Assembly (NCBI RefSeq): GCF_037975245.1
Contig: NC_092569.1
Location: forward strand, 16,939,501 to 17,003,500
DNA length: 64,000 bases
Direction of reading: 5' to 3'
Source: Apostichopus japonicus
Lineage: Eukaryota > Echinodermata > Holothuroidea > Aspidochirotida > Stichopodidae
Below, piece after piece: positions 1 to 12,000 of this stretch. The notes below the pieces were generated by a model, which was given only the letters and a program-made list of their open reading frames with translations, searched no databases and was not told the origin of the DNA. The position numbers and the translations under genes were made by a program. Within the stretch, counting starts at the first letter, position 1. Each line of letters begins with the position of its first letter.

Positions 1-300
1 AAAATGGAAAATATTGGAAATACTCATTCGAATTATCACTAGAATTCTACGTACTTCTCACAGTCACGTTACTGATACATACAGATCAAACAATAAGTTC
101 AAATCTGAAATAATATGCTAGCACATATTTTAACATATTATATAAGGAATTAAAACATCACTACGTAAATTACTATCATGTCGAAATTTGGTGAAGTGAT
201 ATCTAACCTTAATTCAAATAGAAAACATTGGAATAATTTGCTACTGCACGTTGCCGTAAAACAATGTACCAAAACCGATTTTCCTGTCTTTGTTTTTCAG

Positions 301-611
301 GTCGTAACTTTGTTATTTACAGCAGAGGTAAACAATTCAGTACATTTGACCGAGACCATGATACTTGCGGTAACTTCCACTGTGCACAGGTACACAGAAG
401 CGGCTGGTGGCATTCTGATTATTATTGCTCTTATTGTTATAGTTCCAGTTATTGCCATGATTTTCAATACAGCAGCAGCTGTCAATCACGTTGTACCGAT
501 GACAACCTCAATGGAGTCTACAATGGTGAACGGGGGACACAGATCTTCACTGACTACTATTACAACTGTAACATCGGATCCGTCGAAATGAAAATTCGAC
601 CTTCTTCATGA
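301..611 (+). CDS. Gene A (plus type), last exon: C-terminal part of a fibrinogen-related protein; earlier exons lie outside the window
   Basis: The exon follows a pyrimidine-rich stretch ending in CAG at 298-300 and runs in phase 1 (GT completes a Gly codon) to a TGA at 609-611. It encodes the P subdomain of a fibrinogen C-terminal domain. Visible hallmarks are KQFSTFDRDHD (the Ca-binding Asp run), the HRSGWWHS core, DDNLNGVYNG and the closing VEMKIRPSS. Between GWWHS and DDNLNG lies a Cys/Tyr-rich loop with five cysteines, spaced as in genes C and F. No stop or frameshift is seen. The seven upstream exons expected from genes C and F would lie left of base 1, so the gene is cut by the window edge rather than broken. 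By family it should be secreted and bind sugars or acetylated ligands; that is inference. Confidence 0.88.
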
Positions 612-2694
612 GATGAGGAAACCTATACGGACCATCAGATTTTACTCAAAACAATTGATTTCAGAGTCTAAACACGATTTGAAAAAAGGGTGGACGATCG
701 CTATGGAAACTTAGATGACATGAAAGTCGACGTAGTACATGTTCCAGTCGTAAAAATATATCTCAAATATATGAATTCTTTAATTCTGGTGAAATGTTAA
801 TTAATTTATACAACGGTGACCAGCAGTAGCAATGCGTTTCCTTTTGTTCGACGATAACGCTCGAAGAAAAGCCGCAGCAAAAAGAAAACGATGAAGCCAT
901 CTTAGAAAAATTAAAGCATGTTATGATTTCCTCTGATGTGTCACACATTAATAAATAAAAATGCAAGTACATTTCTTCAAATGAGAAATTTCGTCTTGAA
1001 TAAAATCGTTCAGTAGCAGCAAGTATCTTCTTTTTTTACTAGAATACCGCTGAGAGAATGGTTCTTTACGATTCTATTACAATTCCACCATGGAGTGAGC
1101 ACTCCACATTGCAAAAGGTATATTAACATATTTGGTCGCCAAGTTCTAACGAAGTACTCATGATTTACATTTAACAGACTCAGATTAAAAACACTTATGT
1201 TGAAACCGTGCCTGTTTTGTATTGACCGTGTGGTCAAACTTAAGAGAGGGCGCTGTCATATATTTCCTATCTTTCCTATCTATAGTACCGTTCGTAACGG
1301 TATCAGGAGTTGAGCATCAGTTCTGTAGCTATCAAAATCCCGTTAATAGTTACTGATAGAAAGAATCTTTTGAAATATGTATGGTCAAGCTTGCAGATCA
1401 AACAACTTGTCTAATCATTCTATCTTGGTGCTTTCTAGTGCACTTCTCTATTGTTCGGCGAAACTGCATAAGTGTTAACTTGAACTAGTCAATCACACTG
1501 CGTGTTTTATGAAAAGTCACCCTGCGTCTTCGTATTACTGTCACCTATTTAAGATCCTTAAACGTACATATAACGCACAGTATAGGACCGATATGACAGT
1601 GCCCTATATATAAAATTGATGGGCCCCATTGCCGAATCAAGTTTTTCTAATTGAGAAGCGAATATGTCCAGCCATAGTTCCCCTTTAAAACCTTAAAGTC
1701 ACCCAAGATAGAGCATGGGCACGAAATACCAAACAACATGATTCACTCTCAACCAAATTCACTTCACAGTGAGACCCTAAACAGATGATCGACAATTATG
1801 ATGATAATTGGAGTATCACGAGTCCCTTTTCGAAAGGAATAAATAATATACATGACACTGCCTATAAGTGAATAAACGATCTAGACTAATCTACACATTG
1901 CTTGTCTGCAAAGAATTTCAAATAGCTCTAACAAAGATCACCCAAGATAAATCCAGTCATGTTGCCAGACCGGACAATGAAAACCAGATGGTGGGCGGGG
2001 GGGGGGGGGGTGGTTGGAGGTGTCATTTACCACCCGTACAGATTACTTTTGAGAACAATGTTGTTTCTGCTCGGAATAAAAATATATCAACTATGTTGTT
2101 AGTATCTATTCAGGTGATACACTGCATGGGAGGAAATATGGGGTAGCTTTCATAAAAAAAATGCCATTTAAAAAAAAAAATTGAAGTGAAATTATTAATC
2201 AGTACAATCCCTCATTACGTTATCGATTGGAGACTCTGTACTTACAACCGTACATTGATCGGAATTCAAATTTGGAATGTAAATTTGCCTTAATAATTGT
2301 TAATGTGGGTGTGGTTGGGAAGAGATGGGGGAGGGAAAGAAGATGTAAAACACAGGGTAATATCCACAGAGACCATTCGCTTGTATTTTGTATGGCTGTC
2401 GATGTACACTTTGAACGTACGAAAAAAAAGATTAAGAAAAGAAAAAAGTTTGCAATTTTAGAAATGACTCTAATTCACCATCGGATATGACAAACCGCTT
2501 TATAGTAACCTTAAAAGTTGAAACATTGTTGATTAGTTTAAGGGATGATTTGTTCTCATTTATGAACTTTCATTTGCTAGGTCTTCAGTTACAGGCTAGG
2601 CTATAGGGCTAATGTATGATGCAGTAGGTTAAAATGTATCATTAAAAATAAACCAGTTTGGCCTACGATTAGGCTGATTGATGATTATTTGCAG
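612..2694. other. 3' UTR and downstream flank of gene A; no further gene seen
   Basis: The sequence is collinear with 28874-30528 and 47955-50692, so it is part of the duplicated unit. It carries an oligo-G run near 1996-2010 and poly-A/poly-T tracts. Open frames here are short and are not kept open in the other two copies. At the point matching about 1879 the third copy (49238-49682) has received a hAT-like element, so this copy gives the empty site. Confidence 0.6.
950..955 (+). terminator. Poly(A) signal of gene A
   Basis: AATAAA about 340 bases after the gene A stop codon. The same hexamer in the same setting (AATAAATAAAAA) recurs after genes C (29210) and F (48286), so a conserved 3' UTR of about 340 bases is likely. 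Confidence 0.6.
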
Positions 2695-2863
2695 GTAGAT
2701 CATTTTTGCTTTTGCAAAGTTCTGAATATTTAACGATTGTTGAGATGTTCAACGTCAGTGTTCTACGTCCAACTCTAGCGGAATATACATTATCAAGCCA
2801 GACGGTATGAAGAACCATTTGAAATATTCTGTAACGACTATATTGGCAATGGGTGGAGGGGTC
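2695..2863 (+). pseudogene. Decayed fibrinogen exon (first-half type), copy 1
   Basis: After a CAG at 2692-2694 the sequence follows the fibrinogen exon at 24838-25007 (AAAGTTCTGAATAT, GATGTTCAACGTCAGTG, TATCAAGCCAGACGG and CGTCCATGAC after the donor position), but with small deletions, a changed donor and no open frame. It lies about 2 kb after a plus-type gene, as do the copies at 30529 and 50693. It is therefore a relic of another family member that was already dead before the units duplicated. Confidence 0.8.
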
Positions 2864-3067
2864 TTACGTCCATGACTATTAAAGTTGTTCAAGTATATGC
2901 GGAACGGCGACATAACTAAAGTATTTTCATGTCAGCTCATACCATGCTTTTTAATAGTTTCACTTCCCTAATAAAGTTAATATATTGATTTGCCATTGAA
3001 ATATCTTACACCAAGAATATGAGTTCTCAATGTATGATGTAGCTAAAACTTGCAATTAAAACTCATA

Positions 3068-3140
3068 ATATTTGACGAATCAAGCAACACATACATGCAT
3101 TTCGTGCGGATAACACATTTTCTAATGGACACTCGAAAAT
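3068..3140 (+). pseudogene. Decayed fibrinogen exon (second exon of first half), copy 1
   Basis: The stretch containing TATTTGACGAATCAAG and TTTCGTGCGGATAAC matches the region of gene C around 25598-25640 that codes for YLTNQ and LRVDI. It is short and not open. It lies in the right order and orientation after the relic at 2695-2863, so the two belong to the same dead gene. Confidence 0.6.
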
Positions 3141-3532
3141 TTAAATTCATAAACCTATGCATCCCTGTCATAAATCTAAGTGCCTTGTGTATTATTATAT
3201 CTTAGCGTGTTCACTATGAAGAATCTCTACTTCCTCTATGCAAGACTTACTTTCTGAAAGTGTAATGCACATACTTCACCACGCATGACCGTGACAATGA
3301 CTCGTGCGATAACTCCCACTGTTCTGAGAGACACCGTAGCTTTTGAGGGCATTAGTGCACTATTGGGGCATTAAGTGACAGAGAGCAGCTCTAATTGGAT
3401 AATGTGGTGGATAACATTGGATATTCCGAAATAATTATGACAATAATAATAATAGTAATAATCATCAGTTCTTTTAACGACGCTTAAGCGACCACGATGT
3501 GGGGAAGCCGGCAAGGTCTCATGGATTGCAAC

Positions 3533-3735
3533 TTACACGTCTGGTGGCTTCCAATTCAACATTGTAACTCTTGTTTTCATTAATAAAGTCTTTCCCAAAG
3601 GGAACACCGTATATTGCTCTTGGATGAAACCCCACCTTCCTATAACCCAGTTGGGTATCGAACCATGAAACTCCCGATTGCTAAGCCTCGTTGCTTCAAA
3701 TGCCACCGCCTTTATCCACTCGGCCACAGCACTAG
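3533..3735 (-). repeat. tRNA-derived SINE, copy 1
   Basis: On the minus strand the unit starts near 3727 with a tRNA-like head: an A-box-like GTGGCCGAGTGGATAAAG, then a B box GGTTCGATACC at 3664-3654, with spacing like a class II (Leu/Ser-like) tRNA. A non-tRNA body follows down to about 3533. A GACGTC/AAT-repeat stretch lies beyond it. A second, diverged copy lies in the matching place of the third unit (51362-51535). The head is too mismatched for a working tRNA gene. Confidence 0.75.
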
Positions 3736-5725
3736 TATACGATATTATGTGGAATTACTTCAAAATTATGTTAACTTCGTTTTTACAAACCGCTGCTTAT
3801 ACAATTTATTATGGTAAACATACGGCTTATTTAAACTTATTATTTCCATTAGATCCACGACACTATACCACATCCACAACCAGGAACATTGCTAAGAACG
3901 TGGAAAACTTGTCGATCCACCTTGCGCTTGATCATGAAATCGTGAAACGGTTTGGGAATAGTTATCGAGAACATGTACAATGATCCAGCCAGGTTTCCAA
4001 TCGGGTAGGATCTTGCTTGCCCAGTTTGTCGGGAACGAATTGGTAACTTTTAAGCTCATAATGAGACGTGGCCAGAAATGATTTTTCTCGGGAGTTTGGG
4101 TGATAATGCTGGCTGATGACCGTCCTGTGCTGAATCTAAAAGGAGGGATATCCTCTCCTCTTTAAAGAAATACTTGTATAAATAAGAGGCCTATATGTCG
4201 CATCATTTTAACTACGTATATGTAATACAGGTGGAAGGAGTGTTTCGACTTTTTACCTCGACATTTTGAGGCTTTATTACAAAGTACCAACATAAAGTTG
4301 TGTTAATAAAAACTTTGCTTAGGCCTAGGTTGAAGGGGGGGGGGGGGCAGGGGCAGTTTTACCCGTCAAGTGCATGGTGTTATACTTCCTGGCTAAATAC
4401 AAAGGTAATTGGATATTTGGTTGCCCCTCCGGCCTGTCCCTTACTCCTCGAAGAACATGTGCCGATGTGTCGTCTAAAGCCAGTCGGCCAGGAATTCTAA
4501 GAAGATTGTCATACACAAAAAGGTGCTCGTATCATTCTAACGTTTAAATGACCGGGTTCACCATTCACCATTCAATTATGTGAATAATTAATATTGGAGG
4601 ATTGACATCGAGTCATTTACACTTGCTCTCTCTTAAAGTAGATAGCGATCTGATAGCATTATTTACTCGTCTCACTGTATGTGATAATATGGTAATTATT
4701 TTGTGTGTCGTACATAATCGAGGTATTTTCAAAAGTACCACAATATGCATGGCTAGTAATAATTTGTCAGGTTCTAGTCTTATATTCTACTATAAATTCG
4801 GTTCAGACAGAGCTTGCGGTTCGCTAAAAGGTTCAGTTAAGCAGAACGCACAAACATGTGGTTACATTACAATGATCCGACCTACCCCCCTCCCCCCACC
4901 CCCACGCTTTTGATGTTATGGCTCGTTAATTGTTTTAATCATCGACTAAATAGAATGCATAAACATTATGAAAATAATCGACGTCTGCACCCCCCCCCTA
5001 GTTATGAAAAAAAACCAGTCTATACTACACACGGAATTTAAAGGAGAAGCAACTTTAACTTCCATATTTAAGGTTAAAGATAGAGATGGCAACAAATCCT
5101 CCCAAAAATATCCAGAGGCCTGGTGTGGTAATATTTATATACACTGTTGTGTTATCAGTGTACCGTGCAATCAAAATTAATCTCAAATTAATCTCTACCA
5201 CATTATTCAATGGATATTGAGGGCTGGGGATACTTTTTCTTTACCATTCTGTTACGAATTGTCTTTGGCACAAAGTTCAGGAACTGAATGTGTGAAATAA
5301 TAGTTGACATCATAAACAAAGAAACAGGATGAGACTGACATAAGGATATGGTAGACGGCCACGGATATTATAATACGATTTTTTTGGCAATATGAAGCTA
5401 GGAAGAAAAGGTTATCAGGCAAAATTTCACACGTAGAATAATTTATGGTGCTTTAACAATACTTCGCTAGATCTGTATTCGGTGGAATATATTGAAAACA
5501 AATTAAACTATTTTTTAAACAAGGAAGTGTTTGTAGTGAAACGCAGCTAAAAGGAAGGGTTGCGCTGCACATCTATCGAGGTAATTTCATTTATACGCAA
5601 TGACAGGGATAGAAATTTGATTGGGGCTCTCGTCACCTGACCCCCGACCCCACCCCCACACTCCCTCCGGTTACGCCACTGTACTTCATTGATATAAACA
5701 CAAATACTCGTATATGATCAATTAG
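3736..5725. other. Intergenic DNA between the convergent genes A and B
   Basis: No gene is recognised. The region matches 51536-54050 of the third unit. Notable are an oligo-G run at 4337-4348, C-rich runs at 4885-4905 and 4990-4998, and a block at 5031-5290 that is inverted in the second unit (31336-31625). The motif GGTTACGCCACTG at 5670-5682 recurs at the matching point of the third unit (about 53984-53998) and in weaker form elsewhere; read backwards it resembles a DNA-transposon end, but no partner end was found. Confidence 0.5.
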
Positions 5726-5731
5726 TTTATT
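5726..5731 (-). terminator. Poly(A) signal of gene B
   Basis: TTTATT on the + strand is AATAAA on the minus strand, about 315 bases after the gene B stop. It is conserved at 32013 (pseudogene E) and 54051 (gene G). Confidence 0.55.
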
Positions 5732-6045
5732 CATATTTACTACAGGTGAAGCACAAACACTTTAGGTAATAATTGCAGATAAAGGAATATTAAACAATCT
5801 GTCTGAAGATTAAAGAATATTTTTTTGCAGTCTGCGTCTCGCATTTGAACAAATAATCTCCTCATTAAATTTTTTTGAGAGGTTTCAATCCTCAATGATG
5901 ATACATAATCTATCGATACTACGAAGGGCTCGTGTCTTCCAAGTGATTTGTTGTTCTCATAACGAGAAATATATGTTCGTTTTACAGCTCATATTTTCCA
6001 AAATGGTTTCGGCAGAAACCACTTGATATATTATCCGCCATCAAC

Positions 6046-9000
6046 TCAAGAGGATGGTCGAATTTTCATCTCAACAGTTTGGGGGTTGCAGTAATTATTA
6101 TAATAAGAAAAGATCCTCTCTCCGTTGCCCCCATTGTAGTCCCCGTTGAGGTTTTCATAAGTACAAATTGAATGGCAGCTGCTTCCGTATTGGAAATGAT
6201 AGCAATAGTCACTTGTACAAGTAGAGCACCAATTATTCGAGTGCCACCAGCCACTTCTGTGCTTCTCTGCGCAGTTGAATGTATCGCATGCGTCGTTGTC
6301 TTGGTCGTATGTGCTGAACGGCTTACCTTTGTTATTAGAGAGATAATAACCTGCGAATTAAGAACAGATCCATCAGTGGTTAATTTGTGAACAACAAAAT
6401 TTAAGGTAAGCAATGTTGTCCTTTTCCACACCTTTCTATGAATCAGAAAACGTACTAAATTTTCACCAAAAAGGGTGGAGGGGGTGGGAAGTCTCAGTTG
6501 TCTAATTGAAGGAGAGTAAGAAACAATGTCTTTTTTCATATCTTTATTTTAGTTCAAGCACATTTTAAGAACTGGAATATTAACATTTAGTTTCCTGTAT
6601 TTTAACGAAATCATTTGCAAGGAGAGACTTTTTTTTACATAAATATATAGATTGTATAAATCATTTCCTCATGAGAAGTGCCGAGTTTCATAGAGCTTGA
6701 AATCAGGCTTATATTTGAATGGTGTTTATTGGTTTCCAGTAGCTCTGAGAAGTTGCATACTCACGCTACATGTTACACGTGAGTACGCATCATGTTTTCT
6801 TTGGTAGTCATACTATTGTTGTTTTGAGCAATGCAGCTAAAGTAAAAGTAATCGTATCGGATAAGTCATATGTTCTCAAACATTGCCGGGAACTGATCGA
6901 CTGATATATTATTATACGTTACATATTTGGCAAGGAACTTGTGTGCTTTTGTTCAATGTATGTGTGCTTGTTTATAACTGTGAAAACAAATCTCATGATC
7001 TTTATGTTGACCTTGTAATCTCTCCTACTAGATAGATACTTGTATAATGTTTAGCAAAATTTAATGACAATAATGTCTTGATTAGAATTAAAAGTAAATT
7101 TTCAAATGTTACTAATGCGACCTTTGTGTTTATTAAGTTTATTAATGTCATACACAGATATACACAAGACAAAATAACACGTTCCTTGATATTAATTAAT
7201 GCTGCCAGTATAGAGGAATATCATTTTAAGTCCATCACGTTTTGGCTTACACTTTTTGCATTATTTCTTTCTTGTTCCATAATTGGTGCTTGGGCTAAAT
7301 AAAGTAATAGTAGCTTTTATTGTTCGCACTACTAAAATGGACTCGAAGCTAGATGTCATACTATTGACCTAAACAGAGTGAGGACGTTTGTCGGAGCCGG
7401 AAAGGGGAGGGAGGTTTTATACAATAACATAATGTGTTACAGCATTTCAGGAACTAACAATGTTTATATTTAACATTAACATGTCATTTGTCACAATTTT
7501 AAAGTCAATTCTTTACGTAAGTTTGAAGTTTGATGTATCATTCTGAGAAAGAATATGAATTGCAGACATATTAACAACAAACCTGCAGCTCCACTGGGAC
7601 TGGTCCTGCTTCCCAGTTTATTCATTTTGTACTTGGTGTCCTCGGACTCTATTTGAAACTCTGTAAACTCAGAATATAGACTCGTCCCATCTGAAGTAGT
7701 AATATCAACTCGTAGTTTGGTAGGGTTCAGATTGGTCAGGTAATAGAGTTTCTCATTCCCAAGCCATAGGTTTCTGTTGTTACCAAAGCCTTCTTTGTAT
7801 GTAGTCCAGTTTTGATGAAAACTAGTTTCGTCATCAGTGCGACGTTGAAAAACCTATCATTGAAACAATAGAAAGAGGCATTGATATCAACGAAGGGAAA
7901 TCCATACGGTTTAAACATGATTAAGAAGCAAAGTTCTACAGATCGTCTTAAAGATTACATCATAAATAATATTTTAGTGAATTACCCTTTAAATTGTTGT
8001 CACTTTCTGGATTACAATCGATGGAACATAACTGAATAGTATTCATATGTTCAAGGTATTTTAAGATATTAATTGTCATATTTGGAACCTTCAGTCATGT
8101 TAATTTGTTGAATGTTTATCTAATGTAGTTTGCTGGTTTAATGTATATAACTGGAATGTATCCAGAGCATTTACTCATAAGAATACATGAGCAGCGTTGA
8201 AATGACTCACGGTCCATCCTTCGTCGCCGTGCATTTTGCAGTGAACACTGAATGGGGACTCTGTCCATCCAGAAGGCATGATTGTATATACGCCATCGCC
8301 ATGTCCAGCGTCATTAACATCCTGGCAGTCTGTATACAAGGATTCACAAGTTGCACCGTCACCTTCGTATCCTTCATTACAATAACACTGTCGTATTTCA
8401 TTCCTGACATCACACACAGCATCGGTACTACATATGTAGTCGTCACAGATCAGTCGGTTATTGTTACAAGAACACTTTTGTGTGCAGTCTTCGTTAACGG
8501 ATGTTTCTCCGTTCTAGAATTAAATTGATGAAAATATTAAAAGACTAATGTTTCAAATGGCTATTGTGCTTACATTTTGTGTTATTGTAACGCTATTACA
8601 TTGAAGTTTTATTTCTGTTTCGTTTGCATTGTCACTTGATATTGAAATTAGTCATGCGAATACTCACTGGTATAACCAGGTTGGCCTCTGCTACGAAACA
8701 CCCGCATTCACTCGCACTGATGCAGTCACTGCCTTGCATGACGAAACCAGCTGGACAGGTGCAGCCCTCAGTACCCAAACAGCTACTATTACAACCAGAT
8801 TGTCCGTTGGGATCTTCACATGTTGCTTGGCATGTACATATTCCGTAGATCATGTTCGTAGGACATGTAGAGATCAATGTACCTGTCAGTTTGTAAGACC
8901 AACAAAATACTTCCAATTTTGACAAGAATCATTGCAAATACCTCTGCCATGAAATATTATCATTTCCAAACTTTAAAGTAAAATAGTTAAATAAGAAGAA

Positions 9001-12000
9001 GCAACATTGAACAGATTATGCAGAGTGAAGAATACGGCTTTGAGGTATATATTTTTGAAATAATAAAGTTATGATTGTATTATTATTAACATTTGTTTGT
9101 ACTTTTTATTATTTTTTTTACTTACGTGCATTACTTTCGAGTGGTCCAATATGTGTAACCTTATATTGCCCCCATTCATCAGTGATACGAAATCCTCGGT
9201 ATGTTGTATAGAAAGAAGCTCCATTAGATAATTCTATATCCACACGAAGTTCGTAGTCTGCTTGGTTCGTCAAATATGATAACTTTTCATTGCCGAGCCA
9301 AAACTCAGTTGAGAGAAAACCAAATCCATCTTCATACTGTGACCAACTCCTATTGAAATTCACAGAACCGCTGTCGCGGCGTTCTATGACCTACGATAGA
9401 AGAGAAACAGATTGAGAATACTATCACCACTTAAATACACTCTCTTAATTGCACACAAATATGAAACGGACAATAGATTTTATCCAGTCATGTTGCTATT
9501 AACACAGATCATTTCCGAAAATAACAGCCCAATATCGACGTTACTGGATGGAGGATGCCACTTGTTGACGATCCCTACACATTGTTAAGTTATAACACCT
9601 ACATGCTAACATAAGGCTTTATCACGTTTAAAATATGACATACACATTTCCATTTAGACGTACCGTCCAGCCTCCTCCGCCAACGTCGTTGTTGCAGTAC
9701 ACCTCAAATGGTTCTTCAAAGCCATCTGGCTTGATAATGTATACTCCGCTAGAGTTGGACGTAGAACATTGACTTTGAACGTCTCGGCAGTCCTTTGGAT
9801 ATTCAGAACGTTGATAAAAGAAGTAATGAGCCACTGTAATAAAGAAATAAAAATATTGAAAAATTATATCATATGCATGCTTTGTGTTCAATTTCTAATA
9901 AAAACGTGTCACCGTATAATGATACTTAACCGATAAAGAAAATTTTCTGTGATTTTAGGAGATCGCTAAAACCGCAGCAGGAAAGTTGAACTAGATAATT
10001 GTTTTGAAAAGTAACATGGACACCTAACATCAAATTGGGTACATATGTCATTCCCTGTGTAAGAATACGTTGCATTTATCTATTTTTTTCTCTTTCTCTT
10101 TTTCCCTCTCTATTTTTTCTTTATTTTGTTTAGGGGGTAGGGCGATATTATATATATTATAAAACAATTGTCAAAAATATATGTTGTAATGTTTGCATTT
10201 TTGTTAATTTGTCGAAAGTAACACACTAAATACTGTCTCACACATATACTGTCAATGAAACAGAAACAAAAACAGAATTAAAAAAAAGAAAGTTATCTTG
10301 AAAATAACGAAACTCATTTATATTGGTTAACTACGTGTTTTATATTAGATGGAATGACAAAACAGATCAATTGAGGTTAATGGGTGAAAAATCTTACTTT
10401 GAGTGTCATCTGTAGTTGAAGGTAAACTTCTCCGATGAACAGTCTATTAATGAGAAGAAGAGTCATCAACAATATATGTCAATATGGTATGTTTATTGAT
10501 TGTAACTGCCAGTAAAGAACTATCAATTTTTCTCAATTTCATTTATGAAATAATCTTGTACAGGCAAATTAGAAATTTTGGATAAAAAAAAATGAAAATG
10601 ATTAATATTTTAAATGGTTATTCACGAACATTCTTACCTACGCCAGGATGTTAGATAACTTCATCCATTACAGTTAAACAATTATTCCATTTTAATTTTG
10701 AAATGTGTACCTAACTTAATAAAATGAGTAATAAACAATCAGAAATGACTGTAAATATTTTCCATAATAAAATCTATAAATATATATTTTCTTTTAAGGG
10801 GGGGGGGGGTGGGTGGGTTGGTTGACTTAACCTTAGCTAGATTTCAAACTCAATATATTTGTTAAGGTTTTCTTCTTATTTGCACTATAAATATTTGCAA
10901 AGGTATTGGCTATACATTCAAAGAACACAGATGCAAATAGAATATATTTTTGGGCAAAACTGTGTTAACGATGAAATATTGATGAAGGCTGAATAATTTC
11001 GAATTTTACTATTTTACATTAACGAAACATGTGAACAAAATATGTTTGTAAACATTAATTTTCATATAAACAGTTCTTTAAGTTCGATATGACATTTGCC
11101 TGTATTTTGTTTATAGAAGTAGTAACTTCAGTGAATGAAGAAAACGTAACAAATAATATTTGTCTCTTATATTCAAAATGGCAATTTGTACATCGTCGCA
11201 ACATGTTTAGACCGGTATATTTTACAATGGAAGTTTTGGTAGGAAATGGATTAAAGTAATGATTTTTGTATAGGTAAAGATCCTCAAAATGACATAAAAA
11301 TAAACTTCTTAGTCCATTGACGCAGAGATCGTATGCGGTGCTATCGTAGCGTTTTCAGGGATGATCAATGAATGACGATTGGAATTAAGAAAAACCTACT
11401 TGTGAAAGAAGTAATATTTTTGAATACTAACGAAACGACTCTGAATTAAATGATAACTTGAGCCTATCGTTTATAACATATTTGCCAGTGTTTCTAGCTT
11501 GATAAAACGTATCAATTATTTCAATAAATAAAGTATACGACGTGAGTTAATGTGTAAAACAACCACAGCAAACACTTTATGTCTAATGGAATTGAGTATA
11601 TGAAAGGAAATTAAGAGTTCTATACACCGTATATTGTATTTATTAATTAAGACCTTTCTTACATAATGAGAGTACACTATTGGTTGACATTGAAATACGG
11701 CACGGTATGAATTGTACTAATTGCATGCGATAGGTTTACACGAGATTTTGGTCGATGTAAATAAAAAATATGCTTTAAATTGCAAAAAAAAACTAAATAT
11801 AATACATGTGAAAGTACTTAGCGATATTCTTTATCGATATATCTGTGTTACAACCTGAGCTAACGTTACATTAAAGAAACAGTCCAACGAATTGAGGGTG
11901 CAATTGTTGTAAACGTCATAATTTGAAGTCACCGAAAACTAGGTTTATAGTATATTACCCATGCATATCCTTTTCAAATTCCAGGAGTATCAAAATATCG

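Noticed and set aside
178-591. Frame overlapping the last exon of gene A and its counterparts (28494-28853, 47587-47937, 6066-6539, 32373-32762, 54350-54658)
   Set aside because: These are shifted or antisense frames of the real last exon. They lack fibrinogen motifs and run across the splice acceptor.
3654-3727. Possible working tRNA gene on the minus strand
   Set aside because: The A and B boxes are tRNA-like, but the stems do not pair well and a longer repeated body follows, with a second worn copy at 51362-51535. A tRNA-derived SINE explains it better.
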